Under the pieces are notes generated by a model. The model had not been told where the DNA came from. It saw nothing but the letters and a program-made list of their open reading frames with translations, and did no database searches. Source: Oscillospiraceae bacterium (GTDB lineage: Bacteria > Bacillota > Clostridia > Oscillospirales > Ruminococcaceae). From it: DNA of 53,339 nt. The stretch spans positions 1 through 53,339 of the forward strand of contig SVNC01000014.1 of NCBI GenBank assembly GCA_015067025.1, written 5' to 3'. Made by a program: the position numbers and the translations under genes. Shown in pieces: positions 1 to 8,079 of the stretch (position 1 is its first letter; the number at the start of each line of letters is the position of its first letter).

Positions 1-594
1 CTCAAAACGCTCATCAGAAATCTTGCCGGATACATTGTCCTCGTAAATTCTCGTAAAAAGCTTGTCCAGTTCGGCAACTCGCTTTTCCGACTGAGCAAGC
101 CTTTTCTTTGCCGCTTTCAGTTCTGCCTCCTGTACCTTGCTTTTCTCTCGCTTTCGCTCCTGAGCCTTGACCTGAACCTGTTGTCCAAGAGTTTTAAGGC
201 GAGCCTTGATTGACGGCTTTTTCTCCTTTTCCATAGACTTCTTCATAAAATCGCCGAACGCCGCTGTCATAACATCTGCGTCCTTCGCTTTGAAGAATAT
301 CATATACATAGGAGGGTCGGCTGATTTATCCTTTTTCAAGGAGTAGTCAATGCCGTACTTACGAGCCGTCTTGTTGAACACCTTGATATTTTGGTCGGTA
401 ATCTCGATATTGACGAGCTTATCCTTGCTATTCTGAACAAGGTGTTTCATCGACTGCTTTCCTTTGTAGACCTTCGGCTGTTTGTTTTTCTGATGTTTCA
501 GATATTCACTGATAGCCGCTTTCAAAAGGTTTGCTGTCATTTTTGTCGCTCTGACCGATAGCGACACTACTTTTTCAGCGTTTTGCTCCTGCAT
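1..594 (-). CDS. PcfB-like (DUF3801) conjugation protein fused to a serine recombinase segment, 3' end cut by the window
   Basis: The frame opens at ATG 592-594 after an AAAGGAGG ribosome site (601-608) and stays open to base 1, giving 198 residues. Residues 1-130 or so look like PcfB/DUF3801, a relaxosome or coupling-protein accessory of Gram-positive conjugation (start MQEQNAEKVVSLSVRATK; later KLVNIEITDQNIKVFNKTARKYGIDY). A Lys/Glu-rich coiled segment follows. From about residue 150 the sequence changes to the coiled-coil tail of large serine recombinases of the TndX/TnpX kind, with the hallmark IYEDNVSGKISDERFE at the edge. The catalytic resolvase domain is absent. This could be a genuine chimera from element rearrangement or an assembly join. 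PcfB identity is fairly sure; the fusion is read by eye. Confidence 0.7.
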   Translation of the reverse strand, partial: MQEQNAEKVVSLSVRATKMTANLLKAAISEYLKHQKNKQPKVYKGKQSMKHLVQNSKDKLVNIEITDQNIKVFNKTARKYGIDYSLKKDKSADPPMYMIFFKAKDADVMTAAFGDFMKKSMEKEKKPSIKARLKTLGQQVQVKAQERKREKSKVQEAELKAAKKRLAQSEKRVAELDKLFTRIYEDNVSGKISDERFE

Positions 595-673
595 TGCTTG
601 CCTCCTTTCGGATTATTTTGGAGCGTTCTAAGGGATTTTGAGTGGAAAACTCATAATTGTGCCTCCTTTTGGG

Positions 674-711
674 TATAAAAAAGCAGCCAAGCGTTTTTTT
701 ACTTGACTGCT
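674..711 (-). terminator. Rho-independent terminator after the MATE gene
   Basis: A 10-bp stem (682-691 with 702-711, one G-U pair) is followed on the minus strand by a T-run (674-681). It lies 56 nt past the MATE stop codon, so it ends that transcript before the PcfB-like gene. Confidence 0.75.
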
Positions 712-766
712 ATGTAAAATATTCTGTTTTAAAATTCTTGACCAATAAGGCTTTGTCAGGATTTTA

Positions 767-2134
767 TTAAACTTCCTCTCTTGTGAGGTTTTTAACCCAT
801 ATATATTTTCTGTAATGAGGATAAATAAACGGCAGCTTTACAATTTCATCAGCACACATCAACATATAAACAACCATTACAGGCAGGTCAAAAACGAACG
901 TACCGAGCAACGCCAGCGGCAGTGCAAAGCACCACGAAGCAAACAACACGCTCTTAGCGTCATAAGCCGAATCTCCGCCTGCGGGGAACACGCCGCATAC
1001 AACAATCGTATTTATCGAATATGCAAAAACATAAACGGCGTTGAACAAAAGCATATAAATCAGATACTCTCTTGCTGTATCTGTCAGAATAAAGAAGCTT
1101 GTCGCAATCGGAATAAGAGCGAGCAGCAGCACGGTATGTATTCCACCGACCGCAAAGGAGATATGACAGAATTTTCTGCCGTATGCTTTTGCTTTGTCGA
1201 ACAGGTTTTGTCCCAGAAGCTTGCCGATTATAATTCCTGCACCTGCCGATACGCCTTTGCACACGCAGGTGATGATTTCCTGTGCCACAGAGGTAATTGA
1301 AGACGCCGCAGTTGCGTCTGAGCCGAGGTGTCCCATAATAAGTGAGTGAAGCGAAAAGCCGACACCCCACGCAAGTCCGCTTGCAAGCATTGGCAGTGCT
1401 ATTTTGATAATATCTCTGCTGACCTCTTTTGATTTCCACAGCAAGCCGTCTTTGTCAATGTGGATACTTTCACCTCTGTGCGACTCGGCTATGCACCAGA
1501 TAAGTGCAACAAGCTCTACCGCAACCGTTGAATACGCAGAACCGTCTGCTCCGAAGCCCTGCCAATCAGCCAAGCCGTAAATCAGGAATATATCAAGCAC
1601 CACGTCTGTAACAAGAGATACAACAGAAATAACAACGCTTTTCTTTGCCTTTCCCTCAAGCTTCATCAGCGTTTGATAGCACTGTGTTACACCAACAAAC
1701 AGATATGACGGTGCAACCGCACGAAGATATGAAGCACCGATTTCAATCAAAGCTTGTTCGGGGGTGTAAATTCTCATCAGCAGTTCGGGTATAAATTCAG
1801 CAAGCAGAAAAAATACAACCGTAATTGCAAGCGTCCACTTGCTCATTTTACAGAAAATATTTTTCGCCATTACCTTGTCGTTTTTACCCCAGTATTGCGA
1901 CAGAAGAACACCGCCTGCACCCACAACTGCGAACACAAACAAATTCATTATAAAAACAATCTGATTTGCCAAGGATACAGCCGCAACCGAGTCCTGCGAC
2001 AGCCTGCCGAGCATTATGGCGTCGGTTGCTCCGATTAACGCTATCAGTAAATTCTGCAAGCCAATGGGAACAGCAAGAGAGATAAGCTCTTTGTAAAATT
2101 CTTTCTTTTCAGCAATTCCTGATTTTTGTATCAT
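767..2134 (-). CDS. MATE family multidrug/Na+ antiporter
   Basis: This 455-residue integral membrane protein has the size and layout of MATE exporters, which use cation gradients to expel cationic drugs or metabolites across the cytoplasmic membrane. The N-terminus carries the MATE-like stretch LAVPIGLQNLLIALIGATDA and the protein shows about twelve hydrophobic segments in two halves. The ATG is preceded by AAGGAGA. The gene has its own terminator at 674-711, and the preceding minus-strand transcript ends at 2217-2248, so it is a free-standing unit between conjugation genes. That suggests cargo of the element rather than a core component. The substrate cannot be told from sequence. Confidence 0.9.
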   Translation of the reverse strand: MIQKSGIAEKKEFYKELISLAVPIGLQNLLIALIGATDAIMLGRLSQDSVAAVSLANQIVFIMNLFVFAVVGAGGVLLSQYWGKNDKVMAKNIFCKMSKWTLAITVVFFLLAEFIPELLMRIYTPEQALIEIGASYLRAVAPSYLFVGVTQCYQTLMKLEGKAKKSVVISVVSLVTDVVLDIFLIYGLADWQGFGADGSAYSTVAVELVALIWCIAESHRGESIHIDKDGLLWKSKEVSRDIIKIALPMLASGLAWGVGFSLHSLIMGHLGSDATAASSITSVAQEIITCVCKGVSAGAGIIIGKLLGQNLFDKAKAYGRKFCHISFAVGGIHTVLLLALIPIATSFFILTDTAREYLIYMLLFNAVYVFAYSINTIVVCGVFPAGGDSAYDAKSVLFASWCFALPLALLGTFVFDLPVMVVYMLMCADEIVKLPFIYPHYRKYIWVKNLTREEV

Positions 2135-2216
2135 TAACGAATGTCTCCTTAATTTATCTCACAAATTCAAATTTATCGGTCTGTCTAACCTTTCCTCCAT
2201 TATATCACTTGCTCCC

Positions 2217-2248
2217 GAAAAAGTAAAGGACGGAGAGTTACTCCGTCC
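2217..2248 (-). terminator. Terminator overlapping the stop of the DUF6017-type gene
   Basis: The hairpin ggacggag / ctccgtcc (2228-2235 with 2241-2248) contains the TAA stop codon of the gene ending at 2238 in its loop, and is followed on the minus strand by a T-rich tract. Confidence 0.75.
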
Positions 2249-3047
2249 CATAAAAGTCGTGATTGACCTCGGCTGTATAGTAGCTGTCATAGGTGCTGGG
2301 AGCGTTAAACAGCGTAGTTTTCAAATACGACTTTATATTTCTGACCTTGCTCGGATTATTTTTCAGACAATCGAAAACATACTCGATATGTCCCGAATGA
2401 ACCTTGAGCATACGGCTTTTCACCATTTCGGAGGGAATGTCGGTCTTGCCGATAACCTGAGTCTCACTTTTACAGCATACACATTCAAGCATTATTTCCA
2501 CGATTTCATCAAGCCTGCCCTTATCCATATAGGAGCAGATGATGTCGTATTCGATATTCTGCTTTATAATTCTGCAATATGCTTCAATCTCATCAATCCC
2601 ATCAGGCAGATTGATTGATAGGATATTATAAGACTCTTTATTTTCTGATTCTTTATTTGCTACCTCTTTACTTAATTGTCCCGACTTTACTAAAGTGGGA
2701 TTTACCCAAACGGATTTTTTCCGTTTAGGTTCTTTTTCAACAGGATTGAAGTGCCGAGGTTTCTGATAGATGTTGTAGTGCATATCTCCGTAAGTGCCGT
2801 CGTTCTTGCGTTCACGGTATCGGGTAATATATCCGCAAGCTTCAAGCTCCCTGATGATATTTGCAATAGTATCGGAACATTCACGGTTGATTTTTGCCAA
2901 TCCCTCTATTGACTTATCCCACCTCGGAGGAAGGGAGAGAATTTGAGAGAGAAGTCCCCTTGCTTTAAGAGATAGTCGCATATCTCTTAAATGGTGGTTA
3001 GCCATTACCGTGTAGCCTTCGGTTTTCTCAACGGAGCAGTACGCCAT
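2238..3047 (-). CDS. DUF6017-type winged-helix (replication-initiator-like) protein of a conjugative element
   Basis: I chose ATG 3045-3047 (269 residues) because GAGG lies 9 nt upstream and the family begins with a short arm before the conserved block; the open frame itself extends further upstream to 3170. Residues 12-110 form a winged helix like those of element replication proteins (LSLKARGLLSQILSLPPRWD, then a recognition helix and ELEACGYITRYRERKNDGTYG). After a Lys-rich linker, residues 165-265 form a helical C-terminal domain of the DUF6017 type. The start overlaps the end of the 63-residue gene by 20 nt, so the two are probably translationally coupled. Role in element replication or partition is inferred from family context. 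Confidence 0.75.
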   Translation of the reverse strand: MAYCSVEKTEGYTVMANHHLRDMRLSLKARGLLSQILSLPPRWDKSIEGLAKINRECSDTIANIIRELEACGYITRYRERKNDGTYGDMHYNIYQKPRHFNPVEKEPKRKKSVWVNPTLVKSGQLSKEVANKESENKESYNILSINLPDGIDEIEAYCRIIKQNIEYDIICSYMDKGRLDEIVEIMLECVCCKSETQVIGKTDIPSEMVKSRMLKVHSGHIEYVFDCLKNNPSKVRNIKSYLKTTLFNAPSTYDSYYTAEVNHDFYGTE

Positions 3048-3219
3048 TATCAATGACCTCCACGGTGATTTCGCTGTCAAGAGAAAATTTTTCAAAAAAG
3101 GTCTTGACATTCTCCGAGTTTTGTGATAAGGGAGCAACTCCAAAAATTTCTTTGAAAAAAGGCTTGACATTTCCTTCGTTCTGTGATATGGGACTTCCTG
3201 CTGTTACTTTCTTTTCCAT
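3028..3219 (-). CDS. 63-residue protein with a duplicated SQN..NVK.FF motif
   Basis: ATG 3217-3219 follows AAAGGTGG, a good ribosome site, and the reading frame overlaps the start of the winged-helix gene, as expected for a coupled pair. The protein contains two copies of SQNxxNVKxFFxxxF (about residues 12-25 and 32-45), matched at DNA level by an imperfect direct repeat of about 40 bp, then an acidic C-terminus. I do not recognise the family. The clean ribosome site and coupling argue that it is real; its function is unknown. Confidence 0.55.
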   Translation of the reverse strand: MEKKVTAGSPISQNEGNVKPFFKEIFGVAPLSQNSENVKTFFEKFSLDSEITVEVIDNGVLLR

Positions 3220-3278
3220 AGTAATTCCACCTTTCTGATATTTGGCTTGAGCTTTCTACATATTTTAGGCATAAGAAA

Positions 3279-3318
3279 AACCCCGTAACCGACGGTTTAA
3301 CCGTCTGATACGGGGTTA
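3279..3318 (-). terminator. Strong terminator-like hairpin
   Basis: Nested stems (aaccccgta with tacggggtt outside, gacggtt with aaccgtc inside) are followed on the minus strand by GTTTTTC. It sits 10 nt past the stop of the coding remnant at 3328, so it probably ended that gene. Confidence 0.7.
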
Positions 3319-3327
3319 TCTGTTTTA

Positions 3328-3504
3328 TTATCCGAGTTCAAGACACATCACGAGAACTATATCTTCCCACTGATTTTGCCTTAAATACTTGCCATTTGCC
3401 TTCTGATAGGCTCTTGCCATCTCAAAGGTTATCGGAAAATCCCATTGTATAGCGATTTTCTGATTAATCCCTATTGCTAATAGCAGCCTGTACGGGCGGA
3501 AGAA
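3328..3504 (-). pseudogene. Broken coding remnant (C-terminal fragment, no start)
   Basis: A frame closed by tandem TAA codons at 3328 and directly followed by a terminator encodes an apparently conserved-looking end (WDFPITFEMARAYQKANG, then WEDIVLVMCLELG). Upstream it meets an in-frame TAA at 3505-3507 and has no plausible ATG or ribosome site. I read it as the 3' end of a decayed mobile-element gene. The family is not recognised. Confidence 0.4.
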
Positions 3505-3507
3505 TTA

Positions 3508-3816
3508 AATTCCACAAGTAATCGGCTACCAAAAAGACGAATCTTGTTAACCTCGTGCTATGCCTTATCACTTTCCTTCATATCTCAAAATGCGACTTGA
3601 AAAATTCTTTGCCCTTGCTCATTTTCATTGATATTTTTACTATTAACAGTTATCTCTGAGACCAGAAGTTTTATCAACATATTTTTCTTGGAGCAAAATA
3701 TTCTTATATCAGGTATGTTGCGATAGCCGTAAGCATGTCAACAAAACCAGTTGATGTATCCATTTGTATTGTGCAAAGTCAACAGAAAATCAGGTTAAAC
3801 AGGCACTAACTTTTCG
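3508..3816. other. Gap without a supportable gene
   Basis: I see no convincing frame, RNA or strong hairpin between the coding remnant and the promoter of the regulator operon. A degenerate half-operator (gttaa-N7-ctaac, 3794-3810) lies just upstream of the -35 box at 3817. This stretch probably marks the junction between the element remnant and the acquisition cluster. Confidence 0.5.
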
Positions 3817-3845
3817 TTGACAAACAAGGAAAAATATGATAAGAT
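3817..3845 (+). promoter_or_regulatory. Sigma-A type promoter of the regulator/CydDC-like operon
   Basis: TTGACA (3817-3822), a 17-bp spacer and TAAGAT (3840-3845). The expected start is near 3852, directly before a small hairpin (3851-3868) and 33 nt before the first operator. Confidence 0.6.
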
Positions 3846-3850
3846 TTCAA

Positions 3851-3868
3851 TGAAGCTTTTTTGCTTCA
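3851..3868 (+). promoter_or_regulatory. Leader hairpin upstream of the operators
   Basis: The stem tgaagc / gcttca with a T-rich loop is followed by attttatt. It falls at the very start of the predicted transcript. It may be a weak terminator or mRNA-stabilising stem. A hairpin in the same relative position occurs at 8530-8544. Confidence 0.35.
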
Positions 3869-3884
3869 ATTTTATTGGAACAAA

Positions 3885-3900
3885 GTTAGCTATAACTAAC
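3885..3900. promoter_or_regulatory. Operator 1, GTTAG-N6-CTAAC
   Basis: A 16-bp dyad, gttagctataactaac, identical base for base to the site at 8601-8616. It lies in the leader of the regulator gene. The half-sites resemble the GGTTAG/CTAACC halves of DtxR/IdeR boxes, though the spacing differs. Confidence 0.7.
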
Positions 3901-3938
3901 TTTTGTAAGGAACGATTGCTTTTTATTTTTGAACTACA

Positions 3939-3954
3939 GTTAGCCAACGCTAAC
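3939..3954. promoter_or_regulatory. Operator 2, GTTAG-N6-CTAAC
   Basis: The dyad gttagccaacgctaac ends 20 nt before the regulator start codon. Binding here would block elongation or translation-start access and suggests autoregulation by the adjacent regulator. Confidence 0.7.
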
Positions 3955-3973
3955 AAAATGGTTGGAGGAGAAA

Positions 3974-4351
3974 ATGACATCGGCAGAGCTTAAATATCTG
4001 ATGGCAATAGACGGATTATATGACGGAACGGTTGGAATAAAATTGATTGCAATAGCCGCAAAAATGAATGTTACAAAGGTAAGTGTATACAGGGCGGCAG
4101 AACGCCTTGAAAAGAACAGCTACATAAAGCGTGACGACAAAAACAAGATAGTGATGACCGAGATGGGCTATCAACAGCTTGAACAGTACAGAATGCTTAT
4201 CGACTGGCTCGGAAATCATTTACAGATGAAATGCGGCGTTTCGGCTGAAATCGCAGTAAGCGACGCAATCGGGGCGGCTTGTGCATTCAGTGACGAAAGC
4301 CGAACTGCACTTGCCGAATTTATCGAGAAAACAAAGGAGAACAGACAATGA
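3974..4351 (+). CDS. DtxR/MntR-type winged-helix regulator with altered metal site
   Basis: The start is ATG 3974 behind GGAGGAG; a TTG four codons earlier is less likely. The 125-residue protein aligns by eye along the length of MntR: an N-terminal helix, a winged helix (about 20-65, with VSVYRAAERLEKNSYIKRD and VMTEMGYQQLEQ), then the dimerisation helix YRMLIDWL and SDAIGAACAFSDES. The MntR metal ligands D8, E11, H77, E99, E102 and H103 correspond here to K, M, a gap or Met, I, A and Cys, so the usual Mn site is missing. It is the obvious candidate to bind the GTTAG-N6-CTAAC sites beside it. It overlaps the next gene by ATGA. What it senses is unknown; iron or haem would fit the neighbours. 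Confidence 0.7.
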   Translation: MTSAELKYLMAIDGLYDGTVGIKLIAIAAKMNVTKVSVYRAAERLEKNSYIKRDDKNKIVMTEMGYQQLEQYRMLIDWLGNHLQMKCGVSAEIAVSDAIGAACAFSDESRTALAEFIEKTKENRQ

Positions 4352-6075
4352 TAGATAAAGAGCTTTTGAAGCTGCTCGGCGGCAATAAAAAGTACATTTT
4401 CTATACCGTGGGCTTTATGGTGCTTGGTCTGCTTGCAAATCTCACGATTACCGCAAGCATCTGCCAGACAGTATATCTGCTTATGCAGAATGTCAACCCT
4501 GACGCATACATAACTCCTGCTATATGTGCATTATTTGGTATTATTGTACGTTACACTGCAAGCAGGATTACGGGAAATCTCAAAGACCTGCTTGGAAGAA
4601 AAGCCAAAAAGGACTTGCGTGAAAAGACCTACAACAAGATAGTAAGGCTCGGCGTCCGCAGTACCGACGGAATGAGTATTGCAGGACTTACACAGGTGGC
4701 AATGGAGGGTATCGAACAGCTTGATCTGTACTATTCCTCTTACATTCCGCAGTTTTTCTATGCAATGCTTGCACCAATTATACTTTTCGGAGTAACTGTT
4801 GGAATTGACTGGAGAGTTGCTGTCGTGCTGCTTTGCTGTGTACCGCTTATCCCCGTTTCAATCATAGCTGTATCAAAATATGCGAAGAAAATTTTTGCAA
4901 AATACTGGGGCAAATACACTTCTATGGGTGACAGCTTTCTTGACAGCGTGCAGGGACTTCGTGAGCTGAAAATTTTCCGTGCAGACGTTGCTCAGCACGT
5001 TAAGATGAATGAGAATGCAGAGGAGTTCCGCAAAATCACAATGAAAGTTCTTGTTATGCAGCTGGCAAGCACAACTATAATGGATATGGTTGCTTACGGC
5101 GGTGCAGGTATAGGAATTGCCTTTGCAGTAACAGGTGTTGTAAACAGAGGTTTATCGCCTGTTTCGGCATTGTTCCTGATACTCGTTGCGGTGGATTTCT
5201 TCCTTCCGCTCCGTGCATTCGGTTCAGCATTTCACGTTGCAATGAACGGTGCAAGCGCAGGGAAGAAGATTCTTTCCCTTTTAAATCAGCCTGACCCTGT
5301 ATGGGGTACTGAAAATGTTACCGACACTGAACTGAAGCTTGACAATGTTACCTTCAGCTATGACGGTGAACGTGATGTGCTGAAAAATGTAAGCGTAACA
5401 TTCCCCAAAAATAATATGACAGCAATCGTAGGCGAGAGCGGCTGCGGAAAGTCAACAATCGTAAATCTGCTTTTTGGTGCACTCCGTCCGAATGAGGGTA
5501 CAATTACAGTTGGCGGAAAAAGTCTTGAAAGTCTGTCCCGTGAAAGCTATTATTCAAGGCTTGCGGTGGTTAGCTACAACACATATATTTTCAACACGAC
5601 CGTCCGTGAAAATTTCAGACTTGTGAAAAATGATGCTACCGATGAGGAAATTTTTGCGGCACTTGAAAAGGTTAATCTTAAACAGTTTATCATAGACAAC
5701 GGCGGACTTGACAAAGAAATCACCGAGGACGCAAACAACATTTCAGGCGGTCAGAAGCAACGACTTGCCCTTGCTGTAAACCTTGTTGCTGACAAGGAAG
5801 TTTATATTTTTGACGAGGCAACAAGCAATATTGACATTGAAAGCGAAGCAATCATTATGCGTAATATCAGGGCATTGTCGGAAAAGAAAAGCGTTATCGT
5901 TATATCGCATCGCCTTGAAAATGTTGTACCTTCGGATTTAATTTATTATATGGAAAACGGCGAAATAAAGGAAAGCGGAACACACGCTGAGCTTATGAAC
6001 AAACAGGGCGGATATGCCGCATTGTACACCGCACAAAAGCGGCTTGAAAACGGTTATGCGGAGGTGAGCGAATGA
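4348..6075 (+). CDS. ABC exporter-type half transporter, CydD-like
   Basis: This 575-residue protein has six membrane segments (about 1-310) fused to an ABC ATPase. Walker A is VGESGCGKST (from residue 361), the signature is ISGGQKQRLAL, and Walker B is VYIFDEATSN. The membrane part is closest by eye to CydD (LRELKIFRAD; then FFLPLRAFGSAFHVAMNGAS before the ATPase). It overlaps both neighbours by 4 nt and pairs with the next gene as a heterodimer. CydDC was first described as a thiol exporter and later as a haem transporter. No cytochrome bd genes are in the window. With a DtxR-type regulator in front and a HutX-like protein downstream, a haem or metal-chelate role is plausible but inferred. 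Confidence 0.8.
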   Translation: MIDKELLKLLGGNKKYIFYTVGFMVLGLLANLTITASICQTVYLLMQNVNPDAYITPAICALFGIIVRYTASRITGNLKDLLGRKAKKDLREKTYNKIVRLGVRSTDGMSIAGLTQVAMEGIEQLDLYYSSYIPQFFYAMLAPIILFGVTVGIDWRVAVVLLCCVPLIPVSIIAVSKYAKKIFAKYWGKYTSMGDSFLDSVQGLRELKIFRADVAQHVKMNENAEEFRKITMKVLVMQLASTTIMDMVAYGGAGIGIAFAVTGVVNRGLSPVSALFLILVAVDFFLPLRAFGSAFHVAMNGASAGKKILSLLNQPDPVWGTENVTDTELKLDNVTFSYDGERDVLKNVSVTFPKNNMTAIVGESGCGKSTIVNLLFGALRPNEGTITVGGKSLESLSRESYYSRLAVVSYNTYIFNTTVRENFRLVKNDATDEEIFAALEKVNLKQFIIDNGGLDKEITEDANNISGGQKQRLALAVNLVADKEVYIFDEATSNIDIESEAIIMRNIRALSEKKSVIVISHRLENVVPSDLIYYMENGEIKESGTHAELMNKQGGYAALYTAQKRLENGYAEVSE

Positions 6076-7751
6076 GTAACACAAGACGAAGCGGTGCAAA
6101 AATTATGGCAAGTCTTATCCTGCTTCTTGGCTCGCTCGCCTACATAATGGTGCTTGCTGTCATAAACGGCTCACTTGGATTTGTCTGCGCTATGGGCGTT
6201 ACGCTTTTCGGCGCGGTAGGCATCGCAAAGGCTATGGGTGAGGCGATCGCACTCTCCTACGGCTGGATAATTGCTCTTGCAATCGGCTGCGGAGTAATGC
6301 GTGGACTGCTCCGCTATCTCGAACAGTACGGTAATCACTATATTGCATTCCGTCTGCTTGCGGTACTGCGTGACAGGATTTTCGGTGCACTCCGCACTCT
6401 CTGTCCCGCAAAGCTTGAAAGCAAACAGAAGGGCTCGATTATTGCAATGATAACCTCGGATATTGAAACGCTGGAGGTTTTCTATGCCCATACAATTTCG
6501 CCTATCTGCATTGCGGTGATAGTTTCCCTTGCGGTGTTTATTTTCGTGGGTACGGTCTCACATTGGTATCTTGCACTTGTGGCATTACTGGGATATATCC
6601 TTGTGGGAATTGCCGTGCCGCTTATCTCCTCGGGCAGGCTGAAGGAGTCGGGCGTGAAATATCGTGGGGAGTTTGCAAACTTCAACGCATATTTTCTTGA
6701 CAGCATAAAAGGCATAAAGGACATTGTTCTGAACAACGCAGGCGAAGACCGCAAGTCAGAGGTAAACCGCCGTTCCGATATTCTTCTTGCTGAAACAAAA
6801 AAGATGAAAAACGACATTACAAAAGCTTCCGCCGCAACGGAGCTTACCGTTTCGCTGATTATTTTTGCCACGCTTGCGGTTGGTGTAATTCTTGTTACAA
6901 AGGATATGCTTTCTCTTGGAAAAATGATTATCGGAGTAACAGCCGTATTCGGCTCATTTGGCCCTGTTATAGCAATTTCGGCACTCCCGGGAAATCTTAC
7001 ACAGACCTTTGCAAGCGGTGACAGAGTGCTTAATCTGCTTAATGAAAAGCCTGCGGTTGAGCCTGTTGCAAATGGTGAGAAATTTATTTTTGATAAGCTT
7101 GAAATAAACAATTTGTCATTCTCTTATGACGGTGAAACACAGGTGCTTTCCGATATTTGTCTGCACGCAGAAAAGGGTGAAATTATTGGTATCGTGGGCG
7201 ATAGCGGATGCGGTAAATCCACTCTGCTGAAGCTTCTTCTCCGCTTCTGGCAGAAGGACAAGGGAAGTATCTGCTATAACGGCATTGACATCGACAAAGT
7301 TGACGAAGAAAGCCTGCTTGACAATGCTACAATGGTAAGTCAGGTGACATATCTTTTTGATGAAACAATTGAGGATAATCTTCGTATTGTAAAGCCGAAC
7401 GCAACGCAAACGGAAATCGAAAACGCCTGCAAAATGGCTTCGGTACACGATTTTATCATGAGCCTTCCCGATGGCTACAAGACAAGAGTAGGCGCACTGG
7501 GCGACAATCTCTCCGCAGGCGAAAAACAAAGGCTTGGACTTGCAAGAGCGTTTCTCAGAGGAAGCGATTTAATCCTTCTTGACGAGCCTACAAGCAACGT
7601 TGACAGCATAAACGAGGGTATTATTCTTAAAGCACTTAAACAGCAGAAGCAAAGCAAGAGTATTATTCTTGTTTCTCACCGTGAAAGCACAATGGCAGTC
7701 GCTGACCGTGTTTACAGGGTTGAGGGAGGACGGATTTATGAGTGCTGTTGA
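6072..7751 (+). CDS. ABC exporter-type half transporter, CydC-like partner
   Basis: A 559-residue membrane-ATPase fusion that starts within the stop of its partner. The N-terminal half resembles CydC (RGLLRYLEQYGNHYIAFRLL, then IIAMITSDIETLEVFYAHTI). The ATPase has Walker A VGDSGCGKST, Walker B LILLDEPTSN and a weaker signature LSAGEKQRLGL in which the second Gly of LSGGQ is Ala and Gln is Glu. One degenerate signature is common in heterodimeric exporters and suggests asymmetric ATP sites. Translation is coupled to the flanking genes, whose frames overlap it. The transported molecule is inferred to be haem-like from context only. Confidence 0.8.
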   Translation: MSNTRRSGAKIMASLILLLGSLAYIMVLAVINGSLGFVCAMGVTLFGAVGIAKAMGEAIALSYGWIIALAIGCGVMRGLLRYLEQYGNHYIAFRLLAVLRDRIFGALRTLCPAKLESKQKGSIIAMITSDIETLEVFYAHTISPICIAVIVSLAVFIFVGTVSHWYLALVALLGYILVGIAVPLISSGRLKESGVKYRGEFANFNAYFLDSIKGIKDIVLNNAGEDRKSEVNRRSDILLAETKKMKNDITKASAATELTVSLIIFATLAVGVILVTKDMLSLGKMIIGVTAVFGSFGPVIAISALPGNLTQTFASGDRVLNLLNEKPAVEPVANGEKFIFDKLEINNLSFSYDGETQVLSDICLHAEKGEIIGIVGDSGCGKSTLLKLLLRFWQKDKGSICYNGIDIDKVDEESLLDNATMVSQVTYLFDETIEDNLRIVKPNATQTEIENACKMASVHDFIMSLPDGYKTRVGALGDNLSAGEKQRLGLARAFLRGSDLILLDEPTSNVDSINEGIILKALKQQKQSKSIILVSHRESTMAVADRVYRVEGGRIYECC

Positions 7752-8079
7752 AACAAAACGTCAGCGGGAGAAAAAGACGGTTGCGCTTATGATAAAGCTG
7801 TATTGCAGAAAAAATCACGGGGCGAGGAATGCTCTTTGCCCCGACTGCAAGGCACTTGCGGAATACGCCGCACAGCGTAGCGACAAATGCCCCTTTATCG
7901 AAAGCAAGACCTTTTGTTCAAATTGCAAGGTGCATTGCTATAAGCCCGAAATGCGTGAGAAGATACGGAAAGTGATGCGCTTTTCGGGGCCTCGCATAGT
8001 GCTGTATCACCCGATAATGGTAATCCGTCACGTTATTGAAAGCAAGAAGGAAAAACGAAGATTGGAGAATGTGCAATGA
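7738..8079 (+). CDS. YgbA-like 'nitrous oxide-stimulated promoter' family protein
   Basis: I start at ATG 7738 behind GGGAGGA (113 residues), because the longer frame upstream lies inside the previous gene. Seven cysteines (C23, C34, C37, C51, C60, C63, C67) with pattern LCPDCKAL...CPF...FCSNCKVHCY and the following EKIRKVMRFSGPRIVLYHP identify the PF11756/YgbA family. In enterobacteria ygbA is linked to nitrosative stress. The Cys spacing suggests zinc, iron-sulfur or haem-type metal binding, but no activity can be assigned from sequence. It overlaps both neighbours (14 nt and 4 nt), so it is firmly part of the CydDC-like operon. Confidence 0.8.
   Translation: MSAVETKRQREKKTVALMIKLYCRKNHGARNALCPDCKALAEYAAQRSDKCPFIESKTFCSNCKVHCYKPEMREKIRKVMRFSGPRIVLYHPIMVIRHVIESKKEKRRLENVQ

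Larger units (their letters stand above)
1..3504 (-). mobile_element. Remnant of an integrative conjugative element (left edge cut)
   Basis: The minus strand here holds genes typical of clostridial conjugative elements: a PcfB-like gene, a DUF6017-type winged-helix gene with its small upstream partner, and a broken coding remnant, with a MATE pump between them. No integrase, relaxase or attachment site is visible, and the left part is outside the window. Both ends are uncertain; the right limit given is only the last recognisable remnant. Confidence 0.5.

Noticed and set aside
628-654. Eight-codon minus-strand frame (MSFPLKIP) with a good ribosome site just upstream of the PcfB-like gene
   Set aside because: Too short to call a gene; it may be the stub of a deleted gene or a leader peptide.
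3962-3973. TTG start four codons before the regulator ATG
   Set aside because: It overlaps the GGAGGAG ribosome site that serves ATG 3974.
6482-7111. Long antisense frame (209 codons) opposite the CydC-like gene
   Set aside because: Ser/Ala/Arg-rich low-complexity translation with no family look, and a complete ABC gene on the other strand.
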